From: Opitutia bacterium UBA7876
GTDB lineage: Bacteria; Verrucomicrobiota; Verrucomicrobiia; Opitutales; Seribacteraceae
Direction: 5' to 3'
NCBI GenBank assembly: GCA_002500665.1
Contig: DLRY01000050.1
Location: forward strand, 1-64,000
DNA: 64,000 nucleotides
In this document: in pieces, positions 8,013 to 16,382 of the stretch
Layout of the letters: every line of letters begins with the position of its first letter
Position numbering within the stretch: position 1 is the stretch's first letter
Notes under the pieces: model-generated
What the model was told of the DNA's origin: nothing
Seen by the model: only the letters and a program-made list of their open reading frames with translations
Database searches by the model: none
Translations under genes and position numbers: made by a program

Positions 8013-10024
8013 CGCAACCGGTCGAGCAAGCCCCGAAGAGATTCCTGGCCCCTGCGGAGCTCTTTCTCACGTTGCTTGAGCTTTGCCATGCCCTCGGTGC
8101 CTTCCCTTCTCGTGACCCGACCATTGCCGTCGGAGTCAAACAGAGGGAAGAGTGCGGGCCGGGAAAACTCGTCTTTGGAGAGGACGCCATCCTTGTTGCG
8201 GTCGAGTTGAGTGAAGAGGTCTTTCCCAGTCGGCCTCGGGACGGATCCCGAGGGCTCGAGTTCGCACTCGACGTAACCGATGAGCATCTCCTCCTCCGAT
8301 TGGTCGCCCCATCGCACCCTGGCGTCCGGGTTGGGGTTGGCGGGGTTGCCCTTGCTGTTGTCGAAGACGCCCGTAACCTCGATCCGGCTCCCCTCGGGAA
8401 GGGTCCGGGGTTCCTTGAGCTCATAGCGCAGTTGCCAGTTGAAGTCGTAGCGGGGAACGTCGAGCAGGGTCTCCCTCCGTCCGTCCTGTGAAACAAGCTC
8501 GTATTTGATGGCCTTCCCCCGCAGGTGCATGTGGGGCATGAAGGCCCGCACCACGGTTGCCCGCGGAATGGAGCGGAAGGCTTTCTCGACATGATGATCG
8601 TCGTGCGGAGGGATGTCGATGCGACGGTTGGCTACGGGAAAAGTACGTACGACCTTCTTGGGTTTTTCACTGGCGAAGCGAAGGCCGATGCGGGTGCGGT
8701 CGGTGGTGGCCTTGCCGTTGGGTGTGTAGTGCATCTGGAAATGCAAGGTGGCCCCTGCAGGGAGCTTCTTCGCCACTCCCTGCGGGAACTCGACGAAGGT
8801 ATTGCCCGGGACGTAGGCGGCCAATGCTCCGATATCTTCCCTTTTGAGTCCATCTCCACCCGAAACGAAGACCAGAACGTGGTGAACCACCTGCGGGGCG
8901 GTCGGCCGGACTTCCGTCGCCTGGACCCATCGGTCCTCGGCAAAGTTGGTTTTAACCCGCAGGTTTACGTAAGGCATCCGTCCGGTGGCCTTGACTTCGA
9001 CCTCTTTCGGAAGAGGGATAACGGCGTCGGGTTTCCCGATGTCCCAATCGCTTTTTCTCGCCATTGGCAAGGGTCCTTCGGCGGGGTCCCCTTCGGGCTT
9101 GCCGTTCCGGATCCAGGCAAGCAGGTCGGCCCGGTCGCGAGCTGGGAGCGAGCGGTCGTTGGCCCAAGGCGAGGAATGTCCCTTGGGAGGGGCGGATGCG
9201 AACCAGGGCGGCATGAGGCCCTCCGAGACGACCTTCCTGATCATGCCGGCGTTTTCCTCGGCCTCGTCATAGTGCTCGAGAGGAAAGGGGCCGACGCCAC
9301 CCTCCCGGTGGCATTCCACGCAGTTGTTTCGGAGGATTCGGGAGATGCGGTTGTGGTAAGTAGGGACAAGTCTGACAGGTTTCGTGGATGCGGAAGCCAA
9401 TTCGCATCCGGGCGCCCAGAAGGCGGGGTTGGCGATGGCCTTGCCCGCCAAGTGGGCGTCGAGGGCTTCCCGAAGGTAATGACGTCGCGGTTTCTCCAGT
9501 TGGTAGCCGATTCCATATTGGTCGTCCACCGGGCCTCGGTAAAGGATGGTACGGGCTGCGTCCAGTACGAAAACGTCGGTCGTGGTCCTGGCCCCGAGAC
9601 CAAGGGCCAGCGATTCCTCTTCGTCGACCACAGAGGGCCCGACGAATCCAACCTTCCGGGCCATTTTCGCCAGATCCTCGCGGGCTCCCTTGACCGCAAT
9701 CGGGTCGACGAAGAGGAAGGAGACGCCTTGTTTGGCATAGGCTTTCTCAAGTCCCGCGAGGGTGGGAGCAAACCGCTTGCTGACCGGGCACGAAGCACCC
9801 GTGAATGCCACCACCAAGGCCTTGCCGGACTTGAAGTCGGAAAGCCGTCCCCTTTTGCCTTTCACGCTTATGAATTCGACGTCCGGGACCCATCGGCCGA
9901 TACCATTCACGGCGGGGTCGATGGCTTTCGGTCCCTGGCGCACGGGTGCGGTCGGAGCCGCCTCGATCAAGGGCGGAAAAGCGAGGGCGGACAAGATTGC
10001 CGCCGATGTGAGGGTCATGCGCAT
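8009..10024 (-). CDS. Redoxin, cytochrome c, copper type II monooxygenase-like and EF-hand multidomain protein
   Basis: A 671-aa exported protein with four modules. The signal peptide spans residues 1-22. A redoxin domain (about 45-195) has a CPVSK active site at C79, lacking the second cysteine of thioredoxin. A c-type heme site CVECH lies at 235-239. A domain resembling copper type II ascorbate-dependent monooxygenases (about 345-590) keeps candidate copper ligands H381-H382, H428/H432, H498/H500 and M580 in EEEMLIG. Two EF-hand loops lie at the C-terminus (about 607-618 and 629-640). The family is widespread in PVC bacteria and has no proven substrate. The ligand set suggests real copper binding and oxidative chemistry in the periplasm. 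It follows the GH16 gene on the same strand after a 76-base gap. Confidence 0.85.
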   Translation of the reverse strand: MRMTLTSAAILSALAFPPLIEAAPTAPVRQGPKAIDPAVNGIGRWVPDVEFISVKGKRGRLSDFKSGKALVVAFTGASCPVSKRFAPTLAGLEKAYAKQGVSFLFVDPIAVKGAREDLAKMARKVGFVGPSVVDEEESLALGLGARTTTDVFVLDAARTILYRGPVDDQYGIGYQLEKPRRHYLREALDAHLAGKAIANPAFWAPGCELASASTKPVRLVPTYHNRISRILRNNCVECHREGGVGPFPLEHYDEAEENAGMIRKVVSEGLMPPWFASAPPKGHSSPWANDRSLPARDRADLLAWIRNGKPEGDPAEGPLPMARKSDWDIGKPDAVIPLPKEVEVKATGRMPYVNLRVKTNFAEDRWVQATEVRPTAPQVVHHVLVFVSGGDGLKREDIGALAAYVPGNTFVEFPQGVAKKLPAGATLHFQMHYTPNGKATTDRTRIGLRFASEKPKKVVRTFPVANRRIDIPPHDDHHVEKAFRSIPRATVVRAFMPHMHLRGKAIKYELVSQDGRRETLLDVPRYDFNWQLRYELKEPRTLPEGSRIEVTGVFDNSKGNPANPNPDARVRWGDQSEEEMLIGYVECELEPSGSVPRPTGKDLFTQLDRNKDGVLSKDEFSRPALFPLFDSDGNGRVTRREGTEGMAKLKQREKELRRGQESLRGLLDRLR

Positions 10025-10100
10025 GGTTAACTTTTTAGAGGCATGCTTGCCCCGGGCAATCCTATTACACCAAAGGCAAACCCGAGGGTTACCTAGATGT

Positions 10101-10925
10101 TCATTTCCCGGCGGGTTGGTAAACCCTCACGTAGTCCACCAGCATCTTGGCGGGAAACTCGGTCTTGGCGTCGGGGTTACCGGGCCAGTTTCCGCCCACG
10201 GCCAAGTTGAGCACCAGGTGGAAGCGTTGGTCGAAGGGGGCGGGAAAGGGACCTTTTTCCGAGAACCACTTCTGCTGGGTCTGCCAGGGCTTGCCATCGA
10301 TGAGCCATGTGATTTTCCCTTTTTCCCAGATGATCGAGAATACGTGAAAGTCGTCCGCGAAGGTTCCGGAGGGCAAGGTGTATGATTTGCCCGTATGTTT
10401 GTTTTTGGGCCATGCCCCACCGTAGTGCAGGGTTCCGTGGTAGGTGGACGGTTCGTGGCCGAGCAATTCCATGACGTCAATCTCCCCGCTCGATGCCCAA
10501 GTACCGTATTTCTCGTCCGTGGGCAACATCCAGATAGCTGGCCAAATTCCCCGACCAAGGGGCAACTTGGCTCGCGCGTCCACCCGGCAATAGGTCCAGT
10601 CGCCCCGCAGTTTACTGCGGATGCGCCCGGACGAATAGGGCTTGATGGCGCCGGCTAGGTTGGGGTTGTCCTTGTGGGCCTCGATGACGAGGTTGCCCGC
10701 TTCCACTCGTAGGTTCTTCTTATTCCAGCGGTAGGCTTGCAATTCGTTGTTGCCTCCGCCCAAGGCATTCTCTTCGACCCCCCATTTCGAGTAGTCGAGA
10801 GAATTTCCATTGAACTCATCGGCCCAGACGAGCTTACCCTTGTTTGCTTGTTGAGCCAAGCCGACCTGAGCGGTGGGCAGGAGCGATAGGATACAGAGTA
10901 ACTTGAACCCAATTCGTTTCTTCAT
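10101..10925 (-). CDS. Glycoside hydrolase family 16 (laminarinase/beta-glucanase-like)
   Basis: An endo-acting beta-glycanase with a Sec signal peptide (residues 1-24 from the ATG at 10925). The GH16 retaining catalytic motif ExDxxE is intact: GEIDVMELLG with nucleophile E148, D150 and acid/base E153. Other family landmarks are LVWADEFNG, SSGRIRSK, PLGRGIWPAIWMLP, HTYSIIWE-like FHVFSIIWEKGKITW, LVLNLAVGGNWPG and a terminal DYVRVYQPAGK. At 274 aa it is a single catalytic domain with no binding module. Laminarin-type beta-1,3-glucan is the commonest substrate of this GH16 type, but agarases, porphyranases and carrageenases share the fold, so specificity is not claimed. The longer frame to 10955 is rejected because the signal peptide starts at 10925. 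It lies 26 bases after the esterase gene. Confidence 0.93.
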   Translation of the reverse strand: MKKRIGFKLLCILSLLPTAQVGLAQQANKGKLVWADEFNGNSLDYSKWGVEENALGGGNNELQAYRWNKKNLRVEAGNLVIEAHKDNPNLAGAIKPYSSGRIRSKLRGDWTYCRVDARAKLPLGRGIWPAIWMLPTDEKYGTWASSGEIDVMELLGHEPSTYHGTLHYGGAWPKNKHTGKSYTLPSGTFADDFHVFSIIWEKGKITWLIDGKPWQTQQKWFSEKGPFPAPFDQRFHLVLNLAVGGNWPGNPDAKTEFPAKMLVDYVRVYQPAGK

Positions 10926-10951
10926 GATTTGATTTTGGGAGCTTTGGGAGA

Positions 10952-12535
10952 TCACCAGTCGTCGGTGCGAAAGGGTGATGCCGGAAAGCCCTCGCGGTTG
11001 TACAGATTGGCTCCCAGAGGATTGGCAGAGTAGGCGTAACGAACCGCAACGGGAACCGGTACGTCGGGATGAGAGACCAAGACGGTATCCCCATCAATCA
11101 CGGCCTCGGCCCACACCCAGGTCTTGTCCTTGCCAGCAATGGCAAAGCGTTCGAGCTTGGCGTCGATGACTAATTCCTCAGTGTCTTCGAGTCCTTGCTT
11201 GCGTCCGATGATCAGACCCTTGCCGACGTTTTTGAAGAGGATGCGGGCTTTCCCGCCTTCGATTTTCATGGTCTCGTAAAGGGGGCCGCTCGCCACCACG
11301 TCGAACTCATAGGTCTCTGCAAGGGCCCATTGGGCTAGGCGCTTGCCGACGTCCTGTTTGTTCTTGGGGTGGATGTCGCTTGTTTCGCCAATGTCGATAA
11401 TGACGGCCATTCCTGAATTGGGGATATCAAGGGCTCTTCTTTCGGCCTCGCGGATCCTGGCGTATCCGTCCCCTCCCTGAGGGGTCTTCCTGTCGTTGGT
11501 GAAGTTGGCCAACTGGACCCAATAGAAGGGGAAGTCTCCCTGATTCCATACCTTCCGCCAGCCTTTGACCAAGCCGTGCATCTTGTGGTAGTAGGTTTCG
11601 CCTTCGTTTCCGTTGGATTCCCCCTGGTACCAGATGGCGCCGCGAATGGCATAGGGGACGAGCGGGTGAATCATTCCGCGGTACAGACGCGTCGGATCCT
11701 GATGGCTCTGGCCGATCCCTACTTGAGCGGAGGCGGGTCGAGGGGGGGGGAACTTTCCTGAATCAACAGCATGCTCGGCTTTCTTGATCCAGTCCCTCAT
11801 GACCTCGATTCCCGCGAGATGACGGGCCTTTCCTTCCTCGGTCGAAGGGTCTACCGCCTCGATCCGCTTAATGGTATCCCGGGCAAAGCCTTGCTTTCCG
11901 ATCATGCGGTATCCTTCAAGGGGCATCCATGGCTCGATCCGCGTACCGCCCCATGATGAGTTTACCAAACCGACGGGGACGTTGAGTTTTTCCAGAAGGG
12001 CCCGGGCGAAATAATACCCCACCGCTGTGAAGCCGCCCGCGGTCGACGGAGAACACACCTGCCAGCGGGCATTGAAGTCTCGCTCATGGGAATCGGATGG
12101 TATCTTGGGTACCTTGATGTGGCGGATTTTAGGATAATCAGCAGCTTGCTTCTCCTCATTCGGATTGAGGGCGCCGTTTACGGACCATTCCATGTTGGAT
12201 TGGCCGGAGCATACCCAGACCTCTCCCACGAGAACGTCCTTGAAGACGATCTTCTCGGATCCTTCGACGATGAGTTCCCGACCTTCGCCGCTTGCCTTCA
12301 TCGCGGGCAGGCGAACTTCCCAGCGACCGTCTTTGCCCGCTGTTGCCGTGGCGCTCTTGCCTCCAAGGGTGACCTTGACTTTAAGGCCTTCTTCCGACCA
12401 TCCCCAGACCGGAATGGGCTTGTCTCTCTGCAGAACCATATGATTCCCGAAGACGGACGGCAATTCGGTTGCCCCGAAAAGTGCCGAGGCAAGGCATGAA
12501 AGGATAATTAGCAGGACGATCGACTGGCAGGACAT
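10952..12535 (-). CDS. Sialate O-acetylesterase-like carbohydrate esterase
   Basis: A 527-aa exported SGNH-type esterase of the sialate O-acetylesterase family. The signal peptide (MSCQSIVLLIILSCLASALF) is followed by the N-terminal beta-domain opening LPSVFGNHMVLQRDKPIPVWGW. The nucleophile block is VCSGQSNMEWSV; the GLVNSSWGGTRIEPW, AIWYQGESNGNEG and GETSDIHPKNKQDVGKRLA blocks supply the remaining catalytic features, including the Asp-x-x-His (DIH). In PVC and Bacteroidota genomes such enzymes remove acetyl groups from plant or algal polysaccharides as well as sialic acid. Being upstream of GH16 in the same unit suggests deacetylation before glucanase attack. The start at 12535 is chosen from the signal peptide rather than 12595. 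Confidence 0.9.
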   Translation of the reverse strand: MSCQSIVLLIILSCLASALFGATELPSVFGNHMVLQRDKPIPVWGWSEEGLKVKVTLGGKSATATAGKDGRWEVRLPAMKASGEGRELIVEGSEKIVFKDVLVGEVWVCSGQSNMEWSVNGALNPNEEKQAADYPKIRHIKVPKIPSDSHERDFNARWQVCSPSTAGGFTAVGYYFARALLEKLNVPVGLVNSSWGGTRIEPWMPLEGYRMIGKQGFARDTIKRIEAVDPSTEEGKARHLAGIEVMRDWIKKAEHAVDSGKFPPPRPASAQVGIGQSHQDPTRLYRGMIHPLVPYAIRGAIWYQGESNGNEGETYYHKMHGLVKGWRKVWNQGDFPFYWVQLANFTNDRKTPQGGDGYARIREAERRALDIPNSGMAVIIDIGETSDIHPKNKQDVGKRLAQWALAETYEFDVVASGPLYETMKIEGGKARILFKNVGKGLIIGRKQGLEDTEELVIDAKLERFAIAGKDKTWVWAEAVIDGDTVLVSHPDVPVPVAVRYAYSANPLGANLYNREGFPASPFRTDDW

Positions 12536-12909
12536 GAGTGTTGATTGATTGGATCGGAAGGCCGCTTCGTTTGGGTGAGGCGAAATCCAGACCAATTTTC
12601 ATTCCCCAATTGAGCGGGCAATACAAACCCAAAAAGCTCTCCCTAAAAAAAAACGGCCCGTCCTCGGTAGCCGAGAACGGGCCTAAAGCCAAGAAAGCCT
12701 ACCCCAAAACTTCCTTGGTATTCCTAGAGTTAGGGGGATGCTAGAAGGCTCGTCAACAGAGTTTCCGAAAAATATAGCGAAACAATCCCTTTGGAGGGAA
12801 ATAAGTAACTAATTCGTAGTGACTTATGATTTGAAAAAAGGTCTCTAAAAGTTATTCACCAGAGCAATTGAACTCATGTGAGCAAAGAGAGTCTTGGTCT
12901 TCAGAGGGC
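12536..12909. other. Intergenic region between esterase and Gfo/Idh genes
   Basis: A 374-base stretch without a convincing gene, the longest gene-free interval in the window. It holds the intrinsic terminator at 12645-12683 for leftward transcription and, between it and the esterase start, about 100 bases that must carry the leftward promoter of the esterase/GH16 unit. The part at 12730-12905 is more AT-rich than its surroundings. No open frame with family resemblance was seen there. Confidence 0.6.
12645..12683 (-). terminator. Rho-independent terminator reading leftward
   Basis: An inverted repeat (12655-12667 and 12671-12683) forms a 13-bp stem with one mismatch and a three-base loop. Read on the minus strand it is followed directly by nine T residues (A run at 12645-12653). 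It lies about 230 bases beyond the end of the Gfo/Idh gene (12910) and 110 bases before the esterase start, so it separates the large 12.9-24.6 kb operon from the esterase/GH16 unit. Confidence 0.9.
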
Positions 12910-14301
12910 CTAGTACTCGCGGTTTTTTTTCTTGCCGGGTTCGGGGATGGGGTAGGTGCCGTCGGTCTTGGACGTTAGCGGGGATTCGGATTCCAAGGTC
13001 AGGTTTTCGACCCCGGGGGCGAACTGGTGATCGCAGTTGAGCATATCGTCATAGGTAACCTCGACCCCGGTGTGGGCGGCCATTCTTCCCATGGAAGTGA
13101 CGACGCTGGCTTGCACTCCCCGCTCGAGCTCGTTGAAGGGCTTGTCGTTACGGATCGCCTCCATGAGGTGTTCCCATTCGTCCTGGTAGGGACTCGACTC
13201 CCGCAGGGGACGTCCGCCGCCGCGCTGGCCGAACATCCAAGCAAGGTCGCTGTCGGGGCCCTGGCCCTTGTGGATGCGGGCTTGGGACCGATGGCCGCCG
13301 GGCCCTGAGATCAGAGCGTAGCCCTTGGTTCCGTGAGCGTTGCTGGAAAACTCTTGGTGACACCCGGCCATGTTTCTGCCGTGAAAGTACATCTTGGTCT
13401 CGTCGGGGAAGGTGTATTCCACGGTGTAGTTGTCGAAGTTCTGGTCGATCTTGTCTCCGCGGTAGTGCCTGCCTCCCTGAGCCTGGGCCTTGACCGGCCA
13501 GGCGTCCTTCATCCAGCAGCATTCGTCTATGTTGTGGATGAAGAAGTCGCTGAAGGATCCGCCGCTCAACCAGAGGAAGCTGTGGAAGTTCTTGATCTGG
13601 TGAACCAGTTCGCTGTCGTCGCTTGTGTTCTTGCCGGTGAAGCAGGAGGCCACGGGGCCTTGCATGCGGTAGGCCCGCAGGTTGAGGATCTCCCCGATTT
13701 CACCGTCCTTGATACGGGAATAAAGTTCCCTCCTGGCCTGGCTGTGCCGGCACATCAGGCCGATCCCGACCTTGAGGTTCTTCTTCTTCGCCTTTTCGTT
13801 TAGCTCGAGCATCTTGCGGGAGGAAAAACCGTCCGGCGTAACGGGTTTCTCCATGAAGACGTTGAGGCTTTTCCGCACGGCGTACTCGAAGTGGACCCAG
13901 CGGAAGGCGCAGGGCGTTGTGAAGATCACGACGTCTCCGGGATCGAGGGCGTCCATGGCCTTGCGGTAGCCGTCAAACCCAAGGTGCCTGCGCTCGACGG
14001 GCACGTCGACCTGTTCCTTGTGCTTGCCGGCCAGCCCGTTGTAGCTGCGGTCGAGCTTGCTTTTCACGACGTCGGCCATAGCCACGAGCTTGGTTGGTCC
14101 GTTGGCAAGTGAGACGGAAAGGGCATTGCTGGCGGCTCCCGTTCCGCGACCGCCGCATCCGACCAGGGCGACCTTGGTGACGTCGTCGCTTTTGCCATGG
14201 ACCACCGGGAGCGCGACTCCGGCAAGGGCTCCGCCGGTAACGATTTTACCCGAGTCTCCGATGAACTGTCGGCGAGAGAGCGAGAAGGAATCGGTCTTCA
14301 T
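12910..14301 (-). CDS. Tat-exported Gfo/Idh/MocA family oxidoreductase
   Basis: A 463-aa NAD(P)-dependent sugar oxidoreductase with a twin-arginine signal, SLSRRQFIGDSG, followed by a hydrophobic stretch ending VVHG. The Rossmann nucleotide-binding motif is VALVGCGGRGTG and the catalytic-lysine motif is MEKPVTPDG; the second domain carries the GGSFSDFFIHNIDECCWM segment. Tat export implies that the enzyme is folded with its cofactor before crossing the membrane, as in Zymomonas glucose-fructose oxidoreductase. The start at 14301 is supported by AAAGGA six bases upstream; a TTG at 14316 is rejected. It is the last gene of the ten-gene unit, and the terminator at 12645 lies downstream. It probably oxidises or reduces a sugar or glycoside in the periplasm, with DUF1080 partners in the same operon. 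Confidence 0.93.
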   Translation of the reverse strand: MKTDSFSLSRRQFIGDSGKIVTGGALAGVALPVVHGKSDDVTKVALVGCGGRGTGAASNALSVSLANGPTKLVAMADVVKSKLDRSYNGLAGKHKEQVDVPVERRHLGFDGYRKAMDALDPGDVVIFTTPCAFRWVHFEYAVRKSLNVFMEKPVTPDGFSSRKMLELNEKAKKKNLKVGIGLMCRHSQARRELYSRIKDGEIGEILNLRAYRMQGPVASCFTGKNTSDDSELVHQIKNFHSFLWLSGGSFSDFFIHNIDECCWMKDAWPVKAQAQGGRHYRGDKIDQNFDNYTVEYTFPDETKMYFHGRNMAGCHQEFSSNAHGTKGYALISGPGGHRSQARIHKGQGPDSDLAWMFGQRGGGRPLRESSPYQDEWEHLMEAIRNDKPFNELERGVQASVVTSMGRMAAHTGVEVTYDDMLNCDHQFAPGVENLTLESESPLTSKTDGTYPIPEPGKKKNREY

Positions 14302-14353
14302 GAAAGGTCCTTTCAATGTAGTTTGGGTAATGTGTTTTAGGGAGTCCGGCGGA

Positions 14354-15571
14354 TCAGTCCGCGATGCAATAGAGAACCGACTGGGACCTGGTGAAGATCA
14401 TCCCGTCGATCGGCGAGAGGGTGGCCCGGAATATTTCCTCGTCACCGGGCGAAAGCGTATTTTCGCCAACCACCTGCAGCTTTGCCCGGTTGGGCTTGAC
14501 CACGAAGGTGCGCCCTTCCTCGCTCTGGATGTAGTAATGGCCGTTGGCGATGAGAGGGGAACCCGAGAAAGCGCCCTTGAGCCGGTCTACCCACAGAGTC
14601 TTGCCGTCCTTGGCGTCATAGCAGGTGATGATGCCGCTCATGCTGGTCACGAATACCAGACCGTTCAGGGAGGCGGGTGAGGGCAGGTCGCGACCGCCGT
14701 TTCGCTTGGCATGCCACCTCATGTGGCTCTTGGTCAGGTCTCCGCGACCGGTCGGGTCCACTGCATAGAGGTCTCCAGGTTTTCCGTTGACCACGTAGAC
14801 CAATTTTCCGTCGAAGAAAGGCACGGGGGATCCCCTGCCGTTGAAACTCTTGCAGAACCAGAGCTCCTTGCCGCGTTCCAGGGAATACCCGCGGGCACCG
14901 AACTCACCGTTGAGCACGATCTGCCTTTTTCCTTCCACCGTTATGACGATGGGGGTGCTCCATCCTCCCCGGGGCTTGACTTCCCTCTTGGATTCCCAGG
15001 CCAGGTTGCCCGACTCGAGGTCGACCGCAATCAGGCGCGAGGGACCCATGGAGTCGCAGTTCTGAAGAACCAGGTCTCCCACGATGACGGGAGAGGCGGC
15101 TACGCCCCAGTTGCCGGGGAAGTCGCCCAAGTCGAGTTGCCAGAGTTTCTTGCCTTCCAAATCGAAGCAATGGAGCCCGCCCGGCCCGAAGAAAGCCACC
15201 ACCCGGTTGCCATCGGTAGCGGGCGTAGGCGTGGCCCAGGTATTCATCTTGTGGACGGCTTCCTCCCTCGGGTTCTTGATTTCCCTTTTCCAGAGAAGGT
15301 CTCCGTTTCCCTTGTCCAGGCAGTGCAGAAACCTGACGTTGCCTTCCTCGAGGGCGGAGGTAAGAAAAAGCTTGTTGCCGGATTGAACGACGGAGGATTG
15401 CCCTTGCCCGTTTAGCTCGCTCTTCCACTTTATGGAGCCGGCGTTCCAGCGCAAGGGGGCTTTGTCCTCGGCCGTCCCCATGCCAGTGGGACCACGGAAG
15501 GAACTCCACTCCTGCGCGGCCCAGGCGGCCGTTGCGAAGGAGAGGCACGGAAGAATCAGTAAAGCTTTCAC
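14354..15571 (-). CDS. Exported PQQ-type beta-propeller protein
   Basis: A 405-aa protein starting with GTG at 15571 and a short Sec signal (MKALLILPCLSFATAAWAAQ). The mature N-terminus WSSFRGPTGMG is the hallmark also seen in the propellers at 3636 and 20521. Blade repeats include HCLDKGNGDLLWKRE, HCFDLEGKKLWQLD, IAVDLESGNLAWES and CYDAKDGKTLWVDRL. No catalytic signature apart from the propeller is visible, and no quinone-ligand set could be assigned by eye, so dehydrogenase activity is not claimed. It lies 21 bases after a DUF1080 gene and 52 before the Gfo/Idh gene, and so travels with the oxidoreductase. A scaffold, sensor or electron-carrier role is possible. Confidence 0.88.
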   Translation of the reverse strand: MKALLILPCLSFATAAWAAQEWSSFRGPTGMGTAEDKAPLRWNAGSIKWKSELNGQGQSSVVQSGNKLFLTSALEEGNVRFLHCLDKGNGDLLWKREIKNPREEAVHKMNTWATPTPATDGNRVVAFFGPGGLHCFDLEGKKLWQLDLGDFPGNWGVAASPVIVGDLVLQNCDSMGPSRLIAVDLESGNLAWESKREVKPRGGWSTPIVITVEGKRQIVLNGEFGARGYSLERGKELWFCKSFNGRGSPVPFFDGKLVYVVNGKPGDLYAVDPTGRGDLTKSHMRWHAKRNGGRDLPSPASLNGLVFVTSMSGIITCYDAKDGKTLWVDRLKGAFSGSPLIANGHYYIQSEEGRTFVVKPNRAKLQVVGENTLSPGDEEIFRATLSPIDGMIFTRSQSVLYCIAD

Positions 15572-15592
15572 TTCGGACTAGGAGGTCTCTGG

Positions 15593-16264
15593 TTAAAGGC
15601 TGCGGATGCGGAGGTTTCTGAACCAGACCTCGTTACCGTGATCCTGGAAACAAACATGTCCCTCGTCGATCTTTCCAAACTGGCTCCAGTTCTTGAACTT
15701 ACTCTTGGAGACCCGGTCGTTCCAGTCCTTGCTCCCGATCTGGTAGGAGCAAAGGAGCTCCCCGTTCATATGGTGCTCGACCTTGTTTCCGGGCTTGATG
15801 AGCAGGCGTACGGAATTCCATTCCCCGATTGGCTTAAGGTTTGCGACCTTGGGGGCATAGAGGGCGTAGCAGGATCCGGTATCGGTTTTCCCTCCCGCCT
15901 TCATGGTGTGGAAGATCTGCATCTCGGGACCCGTCTTGTAGGATGGACCGTCGATTTCCGCCACCCGATAGATGATGCCGCTGTTGCCTGGCTTGGGGAG
16001 CTTCCATTCCAGTTGCAGTTCAAAGAACTTGTATTTTCCACGGGTCATGAGGTCTCCACCCGACTTTCCCTTCGCCTTGATCAACTTGACGGCTCCGTCC
16101 TCCGCTACCCAGGCGTTTCCCGGCTTGTCCTTCTTGTAGCCCTTGAATTGGGAGAGGTCCTTGCCGTTGAAGAGGCTCTCCCATTTGCCGGTTTCCTTGC
16201 CTTGGAGGGAAAACAGGAAAAACACGGACAGGAAGGGCAGGATGGAGAAGAGGTTTGGTTTCAT
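15593..16264 (-). CDS. DUF1080 (3-keto-disaccharide hydrolase family) protein, exported
   Basis: A 223-aa single-domain beta-sandwich with a signal peptide (MKPNLFSILPFLSVFFLFSLQG). Family features in order: KWESLFNGKDLSQFKGY, FFELQLEWKLPKPGNSGIIY, GPEMQIFHTMKAGGKTDTG, EWNSVRLLIKPGNKVEHHMNG and HVCFQDHGNEVWFRNLRIRSL. PF06439 proteins have been assigned to cleavage of 3-keto-glycosides formed by Gfo/Idh-type oxidation. Two Tat-exported Gfo/Idh genes in the same operon fit that role. An upstream frame extension to 16534 overlaps the neighbouring M20 gene and is rejected; the signal peptide sets the start at 16264. Confidence 0.9.
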   Translation of the reverse strand: MKPNLFSILPFLSVFFLFSLQGKETGKWESLFNGKDLSQFKGYKKDKPGNAWVAEDGAVKLIKAKGKSGGDLMTRGKYKFFELQLEWKLPKPGNSGIIYRVAEIDGPSYKTGPEMQIFHTMKAGGKTDTGSCYALYAPKVANLKPIGEWNSVRLLIKPGNKVEHHMNGELLCSYQIGSKDWNDRVSKSKFKNWSQFGKIDEGHVCFQDHGNEVWFRNLRIRSL

Positions 16265-16382
16265 GGCTTCTGGTTGTGGTGGTTTGGGTGGTTGAGGAAA
16301 AGAGTCGAAAAGATCGGGAGGTAATTGGCAAGCGCAAGAAGTCGGCCATGGAAAGGAAATCGCCGGTCGGGCAGGCTTCCTT

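Noticed and set aside
8525..10030. 501-codon plus-strand open frame opposite the redoxin/copper gene
   Set aside because: No family resemblance, no signal peptide, and it mirrors the codon bias of the real minus-strand gene, which has heme, copper and EF-hand motifs.
10048..10095. Short inverted repeats after the GH16 stop
   Set aside because: Stems are five or six bases with no T run, too weak for a terminator call.
12536..12909. Small open frames in the longest intergenic region
   Set aside because: One overlaps the terminator hairpin, and none has a ribosome-binding site or recognisable protein pattern.
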